Of a stretch of DNA of 64,000 nt, positions 19,593-28,935 are shown piece after piece. Under the pieces are notes generated by a model. The model made no database searches and had not been told where the DNA came from. It was given only the letters and a program-made list of their open reading frames with translations. This DNA is from Gilliamella mensalis (lineage in GTDB: Bacteria; Pseudomonadota; Gammaproteobacteria; Enterobacterales; Orbaceae): positions 62,001-126,000 of the forward strand of contig NZ_FMWR01000010.1 in NCBI RefSeq assembly GCF_900103085.1. The letters are read 5' to 3'. The translations under genes were made by a program, and so were the position numbers. Each line of letters opens with the position of its first letter. Positions within the stretch are counted from its first letter, which is position 1.

Positions 19593-19619
19593 ATAGTTTC
19601 ATTTGATTTAGTTTTTTGA

Positions 19620-21113
19620 CTAAACTAATTTTTTCATTTGATCAGCAATTTTTTCAGCTTGAGTTCCAACAATAATTTGTGCGCCAGTTTTACCTAACTT
19701 AATCACTGCCATTGCGCCAAGCGCTTTGGCCGCTTGCTCATCAATAAGATCTGAATCATGAACACCTAAACGTAAACGTGTAATACAAGAATCAATATTG
19801 GTTAAATTTTCTTTGCCACCAACAACAGCTAAATATTGCTCTGCAAGTTTCGATGTATCACCAATTGCTTGTTTTTGCTGAGTGTTTTCGGTTGATGAAA
19901 CTGTGGTATCTTCATCTTCACGACCTGGTGTTTTAAGGTTGAATTTAACAATTACAAAACGAAATGCAACATAGTAAACAATAAAGAACACTAAACCTTG
20001 AAGTATAAGCATATACCAATGTACGGCAAGTGGATTGCTTGATTGTAGTAACATATCGGTTAGACCTGCGCTGAAACCAAACCCACATATCCATTGCATA
20101 GAAGCAGCAATAAACAGAGAAATACCTGTTAAAATAGCATGTAATAAATAAAGTACTGGTGCAACAAACATAAACGCAAATTCTAACGGTTCAGTAACTC
20201 CAGTCAAAAATGCAGCGAATGAAGCAGCTAACATAATTGAAGCTGTTTTATCTTTATTACCTTTTTTAGCTGTATGGTACATCGCTAATGCAGCTCCAGG
20301 TAAACCAAACATCATAATTGGGAAAAAACCTGCTTGGTAACGCCCAGTAACACCTACAATAGCCTCACCTGAATTAATTGCATCTTGTCCAGCTAAAAAA
20401 TTATGAATATCATTAATACCAGCAACATCAAACCAAAACACTGAGTTTAAAGCATGGTGTAAGCCGACTGGAATAAGTAAACGGTTGAAAAATCCATAAA
20501 TACCTGCTCCAACTGCGCCTAAGTCCTTAATCCACTCACCAAATGTTATTAATGCGCTAAATACAACAGGCCATATAAAATAAAAAATCACAGAAATAAA
20601 TAGCATTACCACAGAAACGATAATCGGAACTAAACGTTTACCACTAAAGAAAGCTAATGCTTTATGTAATTCTACTGAGCTAAATCGATTGTATAATTCA
20701 GCCGAGATAATCCCAACTAAAATACCAATAAATTGATTATTAATTTTTTCATACGCTGGTGATATTAACATTTCCCAGCCTTCATTTTTTATATTTATCC
20801 CTTGGAAAAGAGCTACTGACTCAGGCGATAACAGAGTAGTAATAATTAAAAAACCAACCAATCCAGCAAGTGCAGCGGCACCATCTTTATCTTTAGACAT
20901 ACCGTAAGCCACACCAATAGCAAAAAGTATTGGCATATTGCCAATAATTGCATTTCCTGATTTTATTAAAAATATAGCGCTAATACTATTAGCTCCCCAT
21001 TCCACGCTGTTAATCCAATACCCAATCCCTAGTAGTATTGCGGCGGCGGGTAGTACTGCGACAGGCACCATCAGTGAGCGCCCAATACGTTGCATATAAG
21101 CTAAAATTCCCAT
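19620..21113 (-). CDS. nagE: N-acetylglucosamine-specific PTS transporter, IIC-IIB
   Basis: It imports and phosphorylates N-acetylglucosamine. The 497-residue protein has the membrane IIC domain (about 1-370: RSLMVPVAVLPAAAILLGIG, GLPGAALAMYHTA, FLTGVTEPLEFAFMF) and a IIB domain (about 420-497) with phospho-Cys443 in NIDSCITRLRLG. The C-terminal IIA domain present in E. coli NagE (648 residues) is absent, so a separate EIIA-Glc (Crr) must feed it. It is divergent from nagBAC across a 242-base control region. Confidence 0.95.
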   Translation of the reverse strand: MGILAYMQRIGRSLMVPVAVLPAAAILLGIGYWINSVEWGANSISAIFLIKSGNAIIGNMPILFAIGVAYGMSKDKDGAAALAGLVGFLIITTLLSPESVALFQGINIKNEGWEMLISPAYEKINNQFIGILVGIISAELYNRFSSVELHKALAFFSGKRLVPIIVSVVMLFISVIFYFIWPVVFSALITFGEWIKDLGAVGAGIYGFFNRLLIPVGLHHALNSVFWFDVAGINDIHNFLAGQDAINSGEAIVGVTGRYQAGFFPIMMFGLPGAALAMYHTAKKGNKDKTASIMLAASFAAFLTGVTEPLEFAFMFVAPVLYLLHAILTGISLFIAASMQWICGFGFSAGLTDMLLQSSNPLAVHWYMLILQGLVFFIVYYVAFRFVIVKFNLKTPGREDEDTTVSSTENTQQKQAIGDTSKLAEQYLAVVGGKENLTNIDSCITRLRLGVHDSDLIDEQAAKALGAMAVIKLGKTGAQIIVGTQAEKIADQMKKLV

Positions 21114-21144
21114 AAGTTAACCTCATATATTTTTAAGGGCATAT

Positions 21145-21171
21145 AAAAATGTAATAAAATTTTACATTTTT
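21145..21171. promoter_or_regulatory. Inverted repeat near the nagE start, possible operator
   Basis: AAAAATGTAA and TTACATTTTT are perfect 10-base arms with a 7-base centre, 32 bases upstream of the nagE ATG. A related AAAATGT/ACATTTT pair lies at 21289-21307 on the nagB side. Placement of one site near each promoter suits looping repression by NagC. The binding protein is inference. Confidence 0.45.
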
Positions 21172-21209
21172 AATCGATTATAAGTAAGTCTTCTTTATTT
21201 CACTCTATA

Positions 21210-21232
21210 TTATTTTACTTCGCAAATTAATT
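21210..21232. promoter_or_regulatory. NagC-operator-like site
   Basis: TTATTTTACTTCGCAAATTAATT is an imperfect dyad centred on CG with TTATTT and AAATTAA flanks. This is the general character I recall for NagC/Mlc sites. It lies in the middle of the nagE-nagB spacer, next to a CRP site. The exact consensus could not be checked. Confidence 0.45.
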
Positions 21233-21241
21233 ATTTGTTTT

Positions 21242-21257
21242 TGTGACTATAATCACG
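21242..21257. promoter_or_regulatory. CRP (cAMP receptor protein) binding site
   Basis: TGTGA-CTATAA-TCACG matches the CRP consensus TGTGA-N6-TCACA at 9 of 10 defined positions. It sits between divergent nagE and nagBAC, as in E. coli, where CRP activates both. Confidence 0.75.
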
Positions 21258-21288
21258 ATTTTTTTTTGATTAGTTGCTTTTATATAGT

Positions 21289-21307
21289 AAAATGTAATCA
21301 ACATTTT
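21289..21307. promoter_or_regulatory. Second operator-like inverted repeat, nagB side
   Basis: AAAATGT-AATCA-ACATTTT is a perfect 7-base dyad located 48 bases before the nagB ATG. It resembles the dyad at 21145-21171 near nagE, so both may bind the same repressor. Confidence 0.4.
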
Positions 21308-21355
21308 TTACTTAAAAAAATAAGTTATTAATTATATCAAAAGAGGTATCATCTT

Positions 21356-22162
21356 ATGAGACTTATCCCTTTACAAAATGCTCAAAAAGCCGGCGCTTGG
21401 GTCGCACAACGCATTGTTAATAAAATTAACCAATTCAAACCAACCGCAGATCGACCATTTTTACTAGGCTTACCAACAGGAAGCTCACCGTTAGTAATGT
21501 ATCAACAATTAATTAAACATTATAAAGCAGGTCATGTTAGCTTTAAACATGTTGTGACTTTTAATATGGATGAATATGTTGGACTTCCAGAAGATCATCC
21601 ACAAAGTTATCACACATTTATGTACGAAAATTTCTTTAACCATATTGATATTGATAAAAACAATATCCATATACTAAATGGTAATGCACCAGATATTGAT
21701 GAAGAATGTCGTCAATATGAAGCAAAAATCAAAGCTTATGGCAAAATCAATATTTTTGTAGGTGGGGTTGGTCAAGATGGACATATCGCATTTAATGAAC
21801 CAGGATCTTCACTTTGTTCTCGTACTCGGATCAAAACATTAACTGAAGATACACGAATTGCTAATTCTCGTTTCTTTGATAATGATGTTAATCAAGTACC
21901 AAAATATGCATTAACCATTGGTGTTGGAACTTTAATGGATGCACAAGAAGTCATTTTATTAGTTTGTGGTCATAATAAAAGCTTAGCGTTACAAGCCGGT
22001 GTTGAAGGTTCTGTAAATCACCTTTGGACAGTAACTGCACTACAAATGCATCCAGCATCAATCATTGTTTGTGATGAACCAAGTACTGATGATCTTAAAG
22101 TGAAAACACTAAAATATTTTAAGCAAATGGAAGCTGATAATCTTAAAGTGACCGTTTTATAA
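21356..22162 (+). CDS. nagB: Glucosamine-6-phosphate deaminase
   Basis: NagB converts glucosamine-6-phosphate to fructose-6-phosphate and ammonia. The 268-residue protein aligns with E. coli without shifts at the active site: Asp72 in FNMDEYVGL, and Asp141-Gly142-His143 in [14 protein letters not shown]. An AGAGG site lies 8-12 bases upstream of the ATG. First gene of nagB-nagA-nagC. Confidence 0.98.
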   Translation: MRLIPLQNAQKAGAWVAQRIVNKINQFKPTADRPFLLGLPTGSSPLVMYQQLIKHYKAGHVSFKHVVTFNMDEYVGLPEDHPQSYHTFMYENFFNHIDIDKNNIHILNGNAPDIDEECRQYEAKIKAYGKINIFVGGVGQDGHIAFNEPGSSLCSRTRIKTLTEDTRIANSRFFDNDVNQVPKYALTIGVGTLMDAQEVILLVCGHNKSLALQAGVEGSVNHLWTVTALQMHPASIIVCDEPSTDDLKVKTLKYFKQMEADNLKVTVL

Positions 22163-22173
22163 AGGATAAATCA

Positions 22174-23316
22174 ATGTACGCATTAACAAATTGTCGCATC
22201 TATACAGGTTATGAAATTCTTGAAAATCACGCCGTTGTTATCAACGGAGATAAAATTGCACAGATCTGCAAACAAGACGAGTTACCTGTGGATATTAAAA
22301 TTGAAAATTTACAAGGTGCAATGGTTGCACCTGGTTTTATTGATATTCAAGTCAATGGCTGTGGTGGGGTGCAATTTAATGAAACACTTGATGCACTAAG
22401 CATTGAGACATTAGAATCAATGCAAGCCACCAATCTTATCTCGGGTTGTACAAGTTATTTACCGACTTTAATTACATCAACTGATGAATTTATGATAAAG
22501 GCGGTTAAAGTGATGCGTGAATATTTAGCTACGCATACCAATCAAGCGCTTGGTTTACACCTTGAAGGTCCCTATATTAGTCTAGAAAAGAAAGGGATCC
22601 ATGATGAAAATATTATTCGTCAGCCTTCGCAAGAAATGATTGATTTTCTATGTGAAAATGCTGATGTCATTAAAATTATTACCTTAGCACCAGAAAAAGT
22701 TGAAAGTCATTTTATCAAGCAACTGGTTAACGCAGGTATTCATGTTTCTGTTGGGCATTCCAATGGTCATTATGATGATTGTCGTCGTGGATTTAACGAT
22801 GGTATTCGTTTAGGAACTCACCTATTTAATGCCATGCCTTATATTTCTGGACGCGAACCAGGCGTAGTTGGTGCAATTTATGATGAACCTGAAGTGTATG
22901 TTGGCATTATTGCTGATGGTCAACATGTCAGTTGGGCAAATATTCGCAATAGTCACAAAATTAAACAAGATCATTTAATCTTAATTACCGATGCAATGCT
23001 ACTTGCTGGCTCTAATTTAGAATCTGGCATATTTGCAGGTAAAACCATTTATTATAAAAATGGACGCTGTGTGGACGAAAACGGCACTCTTGGTGGTTCA
23101 GCATTAACCATGATTGATGCAGTAAAAAATGCTGTGGAATATGTAGGCATTGCGTTAGATGAAGCGTTAAGAATGGCAACACTTTACCCTGCCAAAGCAA
23201 TTGGTGTGGATAAACATCTTGGTAGTATTAGTGAAGGCAAAATTGCAAACCTTGTTATCTTTAATCGTGACTTTACGGTAGTGAAAACGGTTGTTAATGG
23301 AGAAATGAATCGCTAG
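22174..23316 (+). CDS. nagA: N-acetylglucosamine-6-phosphate deacetylase
   Basis: NagA removes acetate from GlcNAc-6-phosphate, the product of NagE, making the NagB substrate. The 380-residue amidohydrolase has the metal-site blocks [13 protein letters not shown] (near 128), [12 protein letters not shown] (near 190), [17 protein letters not shown] (near 210) and ITDAM (near 270). It begins 11 bases after nagB with AAAGGA upstream. E. coli has the same order. Confidence 0.98.
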   Translation: MYALTNCRIYTGYEILENHAVVINGDKIAQICKQDELPVDIKIENLQGAMVAPGFIDIQVNGCGGVQFNETLDALSIETLESMQATNLISGCTSYLPTLITSTDEFMIKAVKVMREYLATHTNQALGLHLEGPYISLEKKGIHDENIIRQPSQEMIDFLCENADVIKIITLAPEKVESHFIKQLVNAGIHVSVGHSNGHYDDCRRGFNDGIRLGTHLFNAMPYISGREPGVVGAIYDEPEVYVGIIADGQHVSWANIRNSHKIKQDHLILITDAMLLAGSNLESGIFAGKTIYYKNGRCVDENGTLGGSALTMIDAVKNAVEYVGIALDEALRMATLYPAKAIGVDKHLGSISEGKIANLVIFNRDFTVVKTVVNGEMNR

Positions 23317-23352
23317 AATATCAGATAATTAATGAAAAATATTGAGTAATAT

Positions 23353-24582
23353 ATGACATTTAATTATCTGAACTTAGTTGGTAATGCTGAATTAATCAAA
23401 CAGCTAAATTATGCAATGATTTATCGTTTGATTGTTCAGCAAGCGCCTGTTTCTCGTATTCAATTGGCCGAAATTAGTCAATTAGCACCAGCAAGTATTA
23501 CTAAAATAACCCGCCAACTTCTTAAAAAGAAATTAATTAAAGAAGTCGATGCCCAGCAATCAACAGGGGGACGACCTGCGGTTTCAATTGAAGCTAAATT
23601 TGGACACTACCAAGCCATTGCTGTGCAATTAAGCCGTTCTCATGTCACCATTGAGCTTTTTGACTTAGGGGCTAAATGTCTTGCGTCAAACACATATCCA
23701 ATTACCAATTTTACCCAACGAAAAGTACAAGAATATTTAATTACATTGATTAAAGAATTCATTGTGGAAAATAGAAAAAAAATAAAACATTTAGTTGCAA
23801 TATCCGTTGTACTTCCTGGCTTAATTGATTCTGTCAATGGCGTTATCCGTTATACGCCACACATTCAAGTGAAAGAGTGGGCTTTAGCCAAAGTCCTACA
23901 AGAAAAATTTAATGTATCTATTTTCTTAGGTAATGATATTCAAAGTTTAGCATTAGCTGAAAGTTATTTTGGATCAACACAATATATTGATGATTCAATT
24001 TTAATTCGTGTACACCGTGGTGTAGGCTCTGGCGTTATCGTTAATCAGCAACTGCTTACAAACCATAATCAAAGCGCTTGCGAAGTTGGGCATATTCAAG
24101 TCGATGCATTAGGTGAACGCTGCCATTGCGGTAACTTTGGTTGTTTAGAAAACCGTGTAGTGAACAAAGCCATTGAATACCGAGCTAAACAGATGATTGA
24201 ACAAGGTTATGTATCCAAATTGACAGCCAAGCACTGTGACATTAATCATATCTGTCAATACGCCAATCAAGGTGATGAGCTAGCTATAAAACTAGTTAAA
24301 GATGCAGGTGAAAACCTTGGCAGAGCAGTTGCAATTATGGTAAACATCTTTAATCCCCAACGAATCGTATTAGCCGGTGAACTCACCAAGTCGCCCGAAA
24401 TACTATTAAACGCAGTCAATAGTGCATTAAACGCTCAAAGCTTAGAAGATTTACGCAAAAACCTGACCATTACTTGCTCATCACTTAATGATAGATCGGC
24501 AATTGGGGCATTTGCACTAGTACAGCAAGCTTTATTTAATGGATCGTTATTAATGACATTATTAGACGATACACAACAGTAA
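23353..24582 (+). CDS. nagC: N-acetylglucosamine repressor NagC (ROK family)
   Basis: NagC represses the nag genes and is released by GlcNAc-6-phosphate. The 409-residue protein has an N-terminal helix-turn-helix (about 34-60: RIQLAEISQLAPASITKITR), a sugar-kinase-like ROK domain, and the zinc signature with His247 and Cys257, Cys259, Cys264 (CHCGNFGCLE). It is third in the operon and is closed by a strong terminator. E. coli nagD is missing. Confidence 0.97.
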   Translation: MTFNYLNLVGNAELIKQLNYAMIYRLIVQQAPVSRIQLAEISQLAPASITKITRQLLKKKLIKEVDAQQSTGGRPAVSIEAKFGHYQAIAVQLSRSHVTIELFDLGAKCLASNTYPITNFTQRKVQEYLITLIKEFIVENRKKIKHLVAISVVLPGLIDSVNGVIRYTPHIQVKEWALAKVLQEKFNVSIFLGNDIQSLALAESYFGSTQYIDDSILIRVHRGVGSGVIVNQQLLTNHNQSACEVGHIQVDALGERCHCGNFGCLENRVVNKAIEYRAKQMIEQGYVSKLTAKHCDINHICQYANQGDELAIKLVKDAGENLGRAVAIMVNIFNPQRIVLAGELTKSPEILLNAVNSALNAQSLEDLRKNLTITCSSLNDRSAIGAFALVQQALFNGSLLMTLLDDTQQ

Positions 24583-24600
24583 TCTATTGTGATAAAAAAT

Positions 24601-24626
24601 AAAGCCCGACCAATTAATCGGGCTTT
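24601..24626. terminator. Bidirectional terminator between nagC and asd
   Basis: AAAGCCCGA and TCGGGCTTT form a perfect 9-base stem with an 8-base loop between convergent genes; A and T runs on both sides suit either direction. Confidence 0.85.
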
Positions 24627-24644
24627 GCTATATTATTTCTAAAT

Positions 24645-25748
24645 TTAGGCTAAAATGCGTAACATTCTTCGTAATGGTTCAGCCGCACCCCATAATAATT
24701 GGTCACCCACTGTAAAAGCAGAAAGATAATCTTTGCCCATATTCAATTTTCGTAAACGCCCAACCGGTGTTGTTAACGTACCAGTAACAGCTGCTGGCGT
24801 TAATTCCCTCATGGATAATTGACGATCATTAGGTACGACTTTTACCCAATCATTATGAGCGGCAAGCAGTTTTTCAATTTCGGGTATACTGATATCTTTT
24901 TTCAATTTAATGGTAAAAGCTTGGCTATGACAACGTAGTGCCCCTATACGAATACAAAGTCCATCAACTGGAATAATTTGACTGGTACCTAAGATTTTAT
25001 TGGTTTCAGCTTGTCCTTTCCATTCCTCTTTGCTTTGACCATTATCAAGCGCCTTATCGATCCAAGGAATTAAACTACCGGCTAATGGCACACCGAAGTT
25101 ATCAGTAGGCAAGCTACCATCCCGCATTTTTTGAGTCACTTTTCTCTCAATATCTAAAATAGAAGAATGCGGATTTTGTAACTCTTTGGCAACCTCAGCA
25201 TTTAGCATGCCCATTTGAGTAAGTAGTTCACGCATATGGCGCGCACCACCACCTGAAGCAGCTTGATAAGTTGAAACCGAAACCCAATCAACAAGATTTT
25301 CAGCAAATAAACCACCGAGAGACATTAACATTAAGCTCACAGTACAATTACCACCAACAAAGGTTTTAATACCTTTATCTAAAGCAGCATCAATGTTAGC
25401 TTTGTTCACTGGATCGAGCACGATAATTGCATCATCAGCCATACGTAATGTTGATGCTGCATCAATCCAATAACCTTGCCAGCCCGTTGCGCGTAATTTT
25501 GCATAAATCTCGGAGGTATAATCACCACCTTGGCAAGTAACAATAATATCTAACGCTTTTAATGCATCAATATTATCTGCACTTTGTAATGTGCCTGTTT
25601 TACCGCCAAAAGTAGGAGCAGCTTGACCTGCTTGAGAAGTAGAAAAGAAAACTGGATTGATATAATCAAAATCATGTTCTTCAACCATACGTTGCATAAG
25701 AACAGAACCTACCATTCCACGCCAACCGACAAAACCAACATTTTTCAT
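24645..25748 (-). CDS. asd: Aspartate-semialdehyde dehydrogenase
   Basis: Asd reduces aspartyl phosphate to the semialdehyde, the branch point to lysine, diaminopimelate, threonine and methionine. The 367-residue protein has the NADP-binding [10 protein letters not shown] (8-17) and nucleophile Cys135 in GGNCTVSLM, the E. coli numbering. [11 protein letters not shown] follows near 167. A GGAA site precedes the ATG. The bases just upstream of its start are repeated 860 bases away (see findings). Confidence 0.98.
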   Translation of the reverse strand: MKNVGFVGWRGMVGSVLMQRMVEEHDFDYINPVFFSTSQAGQAAPTFGGKTGTLQSADNIDALKALDIIVTCQGGDYTSEIYAKLRATGWQGYWIDAASTLRMADDAIIVLDPVNKANIDAALDKGIKTFVGGNCTVSLMLMSLGGLFAENLVDWVSVSTYQAASGGGARHMRELLTQMGMLNAEVAKELQNPHSSILDIERKVTQKMRDGSLPTDNFGVPLAGSLIPWIDKALDNGQSKEEWKGQAETNKILGTSQIIPVDGLCIRIGALRCHSQAFTIKLKKDISIPEIEKLLAAHNDWVKVVPNDRQLSMRELTPAAVTGTLTTPVGRLRKLNMGKDYLSAFTVGDQLLWGAAEPLRRMLRILA

Positions 25749-26142
25749 ATTTTATTTCCAAAAGTAGATGTTATAAAAAGATATTTTCACTATTAAAGCA
25801 AAATATCATCATAAAACAAGTCAGATAAGAATTATTTTTGTAGGCAACGAATTGATAACGTGGTTTTATATGCGTTTATGTTATTTTTGATTTGAATGAG
25901 AGTTTAAGTAAGCTAAACGTAGATTTTTATTGGATGAATATAACAGAATTAAATATTTATTTCTGTTGTTTGTATTATTATAAACAAATATTACTTTTGT
26001 AACTCCCCCCTAAATAGTACAGCCAAAAAGTTGAAAATTCTCCATGATAAAAGTAACAGAGGATTTGAATATGAAAAAAATGACAGGGCATCAATCAAAT
26101 TGTATCAATCTTTAAGCACCTGTTAATTGTTTAGAAGACAAT
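25749..26142. other. Intergenic region upstream of asd with a possible insertion-sequence remnant
   Basis: The stretch holds the asd promoter region, then TGTAACTCCCCCCTAAATAG at 25996-26015, which has the look of an IS3-type end. Next comes a ribosome site (AGAGGA) and a 14-codon frame at 26071-26115 (MKKMTGHQSNCINL) that stops abruptly. A leftover transposase start is one reading, but no second end or transposase body is visible. Confidence 0.3.
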
Positions 26143-26175
26143 AAAAAAGCCCACTTGGATAAAGCAGGCTTTTTT
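26143..26175 (-). terminator. Terminator of the tRNA-His/tRNA-Pro transcript
   Basis: AAAAAAGCC and GGCTTTTTT form a 9-base stem 10 bases beyond the tRNA-Pro CCA end. On the minus strand it finishes in a U-run. Confidence 0.75.
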
Positions 26176-26184
26176 ATTGAAAAT

Positions 26185-26261
26185 TGGTCGGCGAGAGAGG
26201 ATTCGAACCTCCGACCCACTGGTCCCAAACCAGTTGCGCTACCAAGCTGCGCTACTCGCCG
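26185..26261 (-). tRNA. tRNA-Pro (anticodon TGG)
   Basis: The minus strand folds as a full cloverleaf of 77 bases including an encoded CCA. The acceptor is CGGCGAG with CTCGCCG, the anticodon stem-loop reads CTGGTTTGGGACCAG, and the T loop is GGTTCGAATCC. It follows tRNA-His by 24 bases on the same strand. Confidence 0.98.
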
Positions 26262-26285
26262 TTAGATATTTTTGCATTCTATAAA

Positions 26286-26362
26286 TGGGGTGGCTAATGG
26301 GATTCGAACCCACGACAACTGGAATCACAATCCAGGGCTCTACCAACTGAGCTATAGCCACC
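26286..26362 (-). tRNA. tRNA-His (anticodon GTG)
   Basis: A 77-base cloverleaf includes the extra 5' G characteristic of tRNA-His and an encoded CCA. The anticodon arm reads CTGGATTGTGATTCCAG and the T arm is GTGGGTTCGAATCCCAT. It is upstream of tRNA-Pro in one transcript. Confidence 0.98.
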
Positions 26363-26378
26363 ATAGAAGCAGGACGAA

Positions 26379-26407
26379 ATATTACGCATAAAAAATAATA
26401 TTGTCCA
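26379..26407 (-). promoter_or_regulatory. Promoter of tRNA-His/tRNA-Pro
   Basis: On the minus strand TGGACA (-35, 26402-26407) and TAATAT (-10, 26379-26384) are exactly 17 bases apart. The -10 box is 16 bases before the tRNA-His 5' end. Confidence 0.65.
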
Positions 26408-26924
26408 GTATAATTTTTAAAAAATACGCCAATTGGTTAGATATAAAACGATAAAGGTATAAAATTTGACGACTCTCAATATAAAATTTTCCATGAACAG
26501 TTTTAGTACAAATATTAGTTTTGTATAACTTAACTCTGTATCAAACGCTTTGGGCTTTACAAAATTTATTCTTACTGCACTACTTGTTGTTTCATTTTTT
26601 ATCTCCATATTCTATCTACAATAGTAGATGTTATAAGTTAAAATTTAAAAAAAATCATATAAATATTAATTTATTATATTTGGATGATAAATTGAGTGAT
26701 GTGATTGCATAATGAATGCTCGGTTACTTATGCTCTTAATTGTTTGTTTAAAACATATACTATAACGTATAGATGATCTAAAACTGTTTATATTATTTTA
26801 ATAGTAAATTTAGTTATCAGGAATCGTTCAAAATATGTAATATTTTAGTAAAAGAACCTGACTTTTTTTTTATTATTGCAATAATGTAAAAACCTAAATT
26901 AAATAACTAATGGCGATTGCGATT
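26408..26924. other. AT-rich intergenic region upstream of cpxR
   Basis: About 500 bases without a supported gene. A minus-strand frame at 26417-26608 (63 codons) has no recognisable features and overlaps a repeat of the asd leader (26604-26636), so it may be debris. The cpxR promoter must lie here, but no exact CpxR box (GTAAA-N5-GTAAA) is seen. Confidence 0.5.
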
Positions 26925-27608
26925 ATGATAAATATTTTATTAATTGACGATGATATTGAACTATCACAAATGCTTAGTGAATATTTGACTAATGAAGGTT
27001 TTAATATCAAAAGTGTTTATTTGGGTAAAGATGGGATTGATGAAGCACTATCAGGTAAATATCGTGCAGCAATTTTAGATGTAATGCTACCAGATATTAA
27101 TGGCATCGATGTTCTTAAATGTATCCGTCAACAGTGCAATATGCCTGTTATTATGTTAACTGCCAAAGGCGATAATATTGATCGAGTTTTGGGATTAGAA
27201 TTAGGTGCTGATGATTATATTCCTAAACCATGTTATCCACGTGAATTACTTGCAAGATTGCGAGCTGTTTTACGACGTTTTGATGAACGTTCCGTCGAAA
27301 TAGTGGATGATAAAAAATACCATTTTAATGGTTTAACTTTAGATCTTCCACAGCGATTATGTACTTGGAATGGACAAGCCATTGATTTAACTTCAACTGA
27401 GTTTAATTTATTAGTTCTGTTGGTAAAACATAGTGAGCGCGTGGTTACAAAAGAAGAGTTATCCGAGATTGGGCTTGGTCGAGCACGAGAACTTTACGAT
27501 CGTAGTGTCGATGTTCATATTAGTAATATTCGTCAAAAATTACATCAAGTAGCACAAAATGATGTAACTATTGAAACAATTAGAGCAGTCGGTTACCGTA
27601 TCCGTTAA
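26925..27608 (+). CDS. cpxR: Envelope-stress response regulator CpxR
   Basis: CpxR is the OmpR-type regulator of envelope stress genes. The receiver domain (1-115) has the acidic pocket Asp8-Asp9-Asp10, phospho-Asp52 in AILDVMLPD, and KP near 101; MPVIMLTAKG...DRVLGLELGADDY is CpxR-like. The winged-helix DNA-binding domain spans about 130-227 (SVDVHISNIRQKL). The start at 26925 gives MINILLIDDD, matching E. coli; the in-frame ATG at 26910 adds five residues and cannot be excluded, as neither has a clear ribosome site. cpxA follows after 19 bases. Confidence 0.93.
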   Translation: MINILLIDDDIELSQMLSEYLTNEGFNIKSVYLGKDGIDEALSGKYRAAILDVMLPDINGIDVLKCIRQQCNMPVIMLTAKGDNIDRVLGLELGADDYIPKPCYPRELLARLRAVLRRFDERSVEIVDDKKYHFNGLTLDLPQRLCTWNGQAIDLTSTEFNLLVLLVKHSERVVTKEELSEIGLGRARELYDRSVDVHISNIRQKLHQVAQNDVTIETIRAVGYRIR

Positions 27609-27627
27609 CGACTAATAGGCTTTTGGT

Positions 27628-28923
27628 ATGAATCGTCGATTATTCTGGAAAATACTCATTATATTTGGAGTTATTTTTTATCTAACCTTTCAATTAACTT
27701 GGATTGCGTTTTCTATTTATGTAGAAAATAAAAATCAAAGATTTCTTAATCATATGCCGACAAAAGTCGATATGATCGCTCAGTTGTTACATGTCGCAGG
27801 TGAAGATGAGACACTTAATTTTATCGCGCATTTGCCTGAGCGAGAAAGAGTTTTATTGTCAATAAAATTAGTTTCTCCATTAAATGATCAAGTCAATATT
27901 CTGAACGATGAATTAGAAACACCCTCATATGCTTATCAACGTATGGCTGTCGCGCCAGACGGAACACTTTATTCGGTTTCATTTAAAGAAGATAAAGATG
28001 ATCGTGGTAAAAAAGCATTATTCAATATGCCCCTGCTAATTGTATTAATGGGAATATGCGTTGGGCTTGTTTTTAGTCTTTTTTTAGCATGGAATTTAAC
28101 TAGACCAATGAGACTATTAAGACAAGGTTTTTTCAGAGTCTCTCAAGGTGATCTTTCTGTTAGATTATTCAATCAATTAAAACCTCGTCGTGATGAATTA
28201 AGTGAGCTAGGTAAAGATTTCGATATGATGGTTGAGCAACTTAATATCTTGATATCTGATCGTCAATCACTCCTTCATGATGTATCTCATGAACTCAGAA
28301 CGCCACTTGCTCGTTTACAGTTAGCAATTGGGCTTGCTCAACAAAATAAGCAGAATATTGATACTGCTTTGGCTAGAATAGAATTAGAATCAGAACGATT
28401 AGATCAGTTAATTGGTGAGATCCTAAACTATTCTCGTGCTGAAATGAATAATCGCACCGATGAATATTTTGACTTAAAAGATTTAATAAGTGTAGTTATC
28501 AATGACGCTAACTATGAAGCGAACCACCAGTTAATTGATGTACATTTCATTTCATCATCAATTACTCATTCAATTGTTAAAGGCAATTCAGAACAGATAC
28601 GCCGCGCTGTTGAAAATATTATCCGTAATGCTATTCGCTTCTCAAAAGCTGGACAAGAAGTAGATGTATCATTAAAAGAAACAGGCAAGTATTTACAAAT
28701 TGAAGTTAAAGATCGTGGACCAGGCGTTGAAGCGAATAAATTATCCAGTATTTTTGAACCGTTTGTCCGAATTCAGTCTCCACAATTAGGCAAAGGCTAT
28801 GGTTTAGGGTTAGCAATAGCTAGAAAAACGGTCATCATGCATAACGGTACTATCCAAGCAACTAATCGTGATGGTGGCGGACTTGTTGTAACAATACGCT
28901 TGCCATATTGGAGAAAACGTTAA
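27628..28923 (+). CDS. cpxA: Envelope-stress sensor histidine kinase CpxA
   Basis: CpxA senses misfolded envelope proteins and phosphorylates CpxR. The 431-residue protein has helix 1 (about 8-31), a periplasmic part of about 100 residues (32-132), helix 2 (133-155) and a HAMP domain (156-208). Phospho-His221 lies in HDVSHELRTPLARL, and the ATPase domain follows (N box NIIRNAIRFSKA, DRGPGV, GYGLGLAIA). The periplasmic part is somewhat shorter than in E. coli. The periplasmic inhibitor gene cpxP, usually divergent, is missing. Confidence 0.94.
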   Translation: MNRRLFWKILIIFGVIFYLTFQLTWIAFSIYVENKNQRFLNHMPTKVDMIAQLLHVAGEDETLNFIAHLPERERVLLSIKLVSPLNDQVNILNDELETPSYAYQRMAVAPDGTLYSVSFKEDKDDRGKKALFNMPLLIVLMGICVGLVFSLFLAWNLTRPMRLLRQGFFRVSQGDLSVRLFNQLKPRRDELSELGKDFDMMVEQLNILISDRQSLLHDVSHELRTPLARLQLAIGLAQQNKQNIDTALARIELESERLDQLIGEILNYSRAEMNNRTDEYFDLKDLISVVINDANYEANHQLIDVHFISSSITHSIVKGNSEQIRRAVENIIRNAIRFSKAGQEVDVSLKETGKYLQIEVKDRGPGVEANKLSSIFEPFVRIQSPQLGKGYGLGLAIARKTVIMHNGTIQATNRDGGGLVVTIRLPYWRKR

Positions 28924-28935
28924 TATTAAAATATA

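Noticed and set aside
26417-26608. 63-codon minus-strand frame upstream of cpxR
   Set aside because: No recognisable features; it begins next to a copy of the asd leader and is probably debris. Kept only as part of the intergenic description.
26836-26855. Possible CpxR box upstream of cpxR
   Set aside because: The two half-sites (GTAAT and GTAAA) are 6 bases apart and one is imperfect; the known box needs GTAAA-N5-GTAAA.
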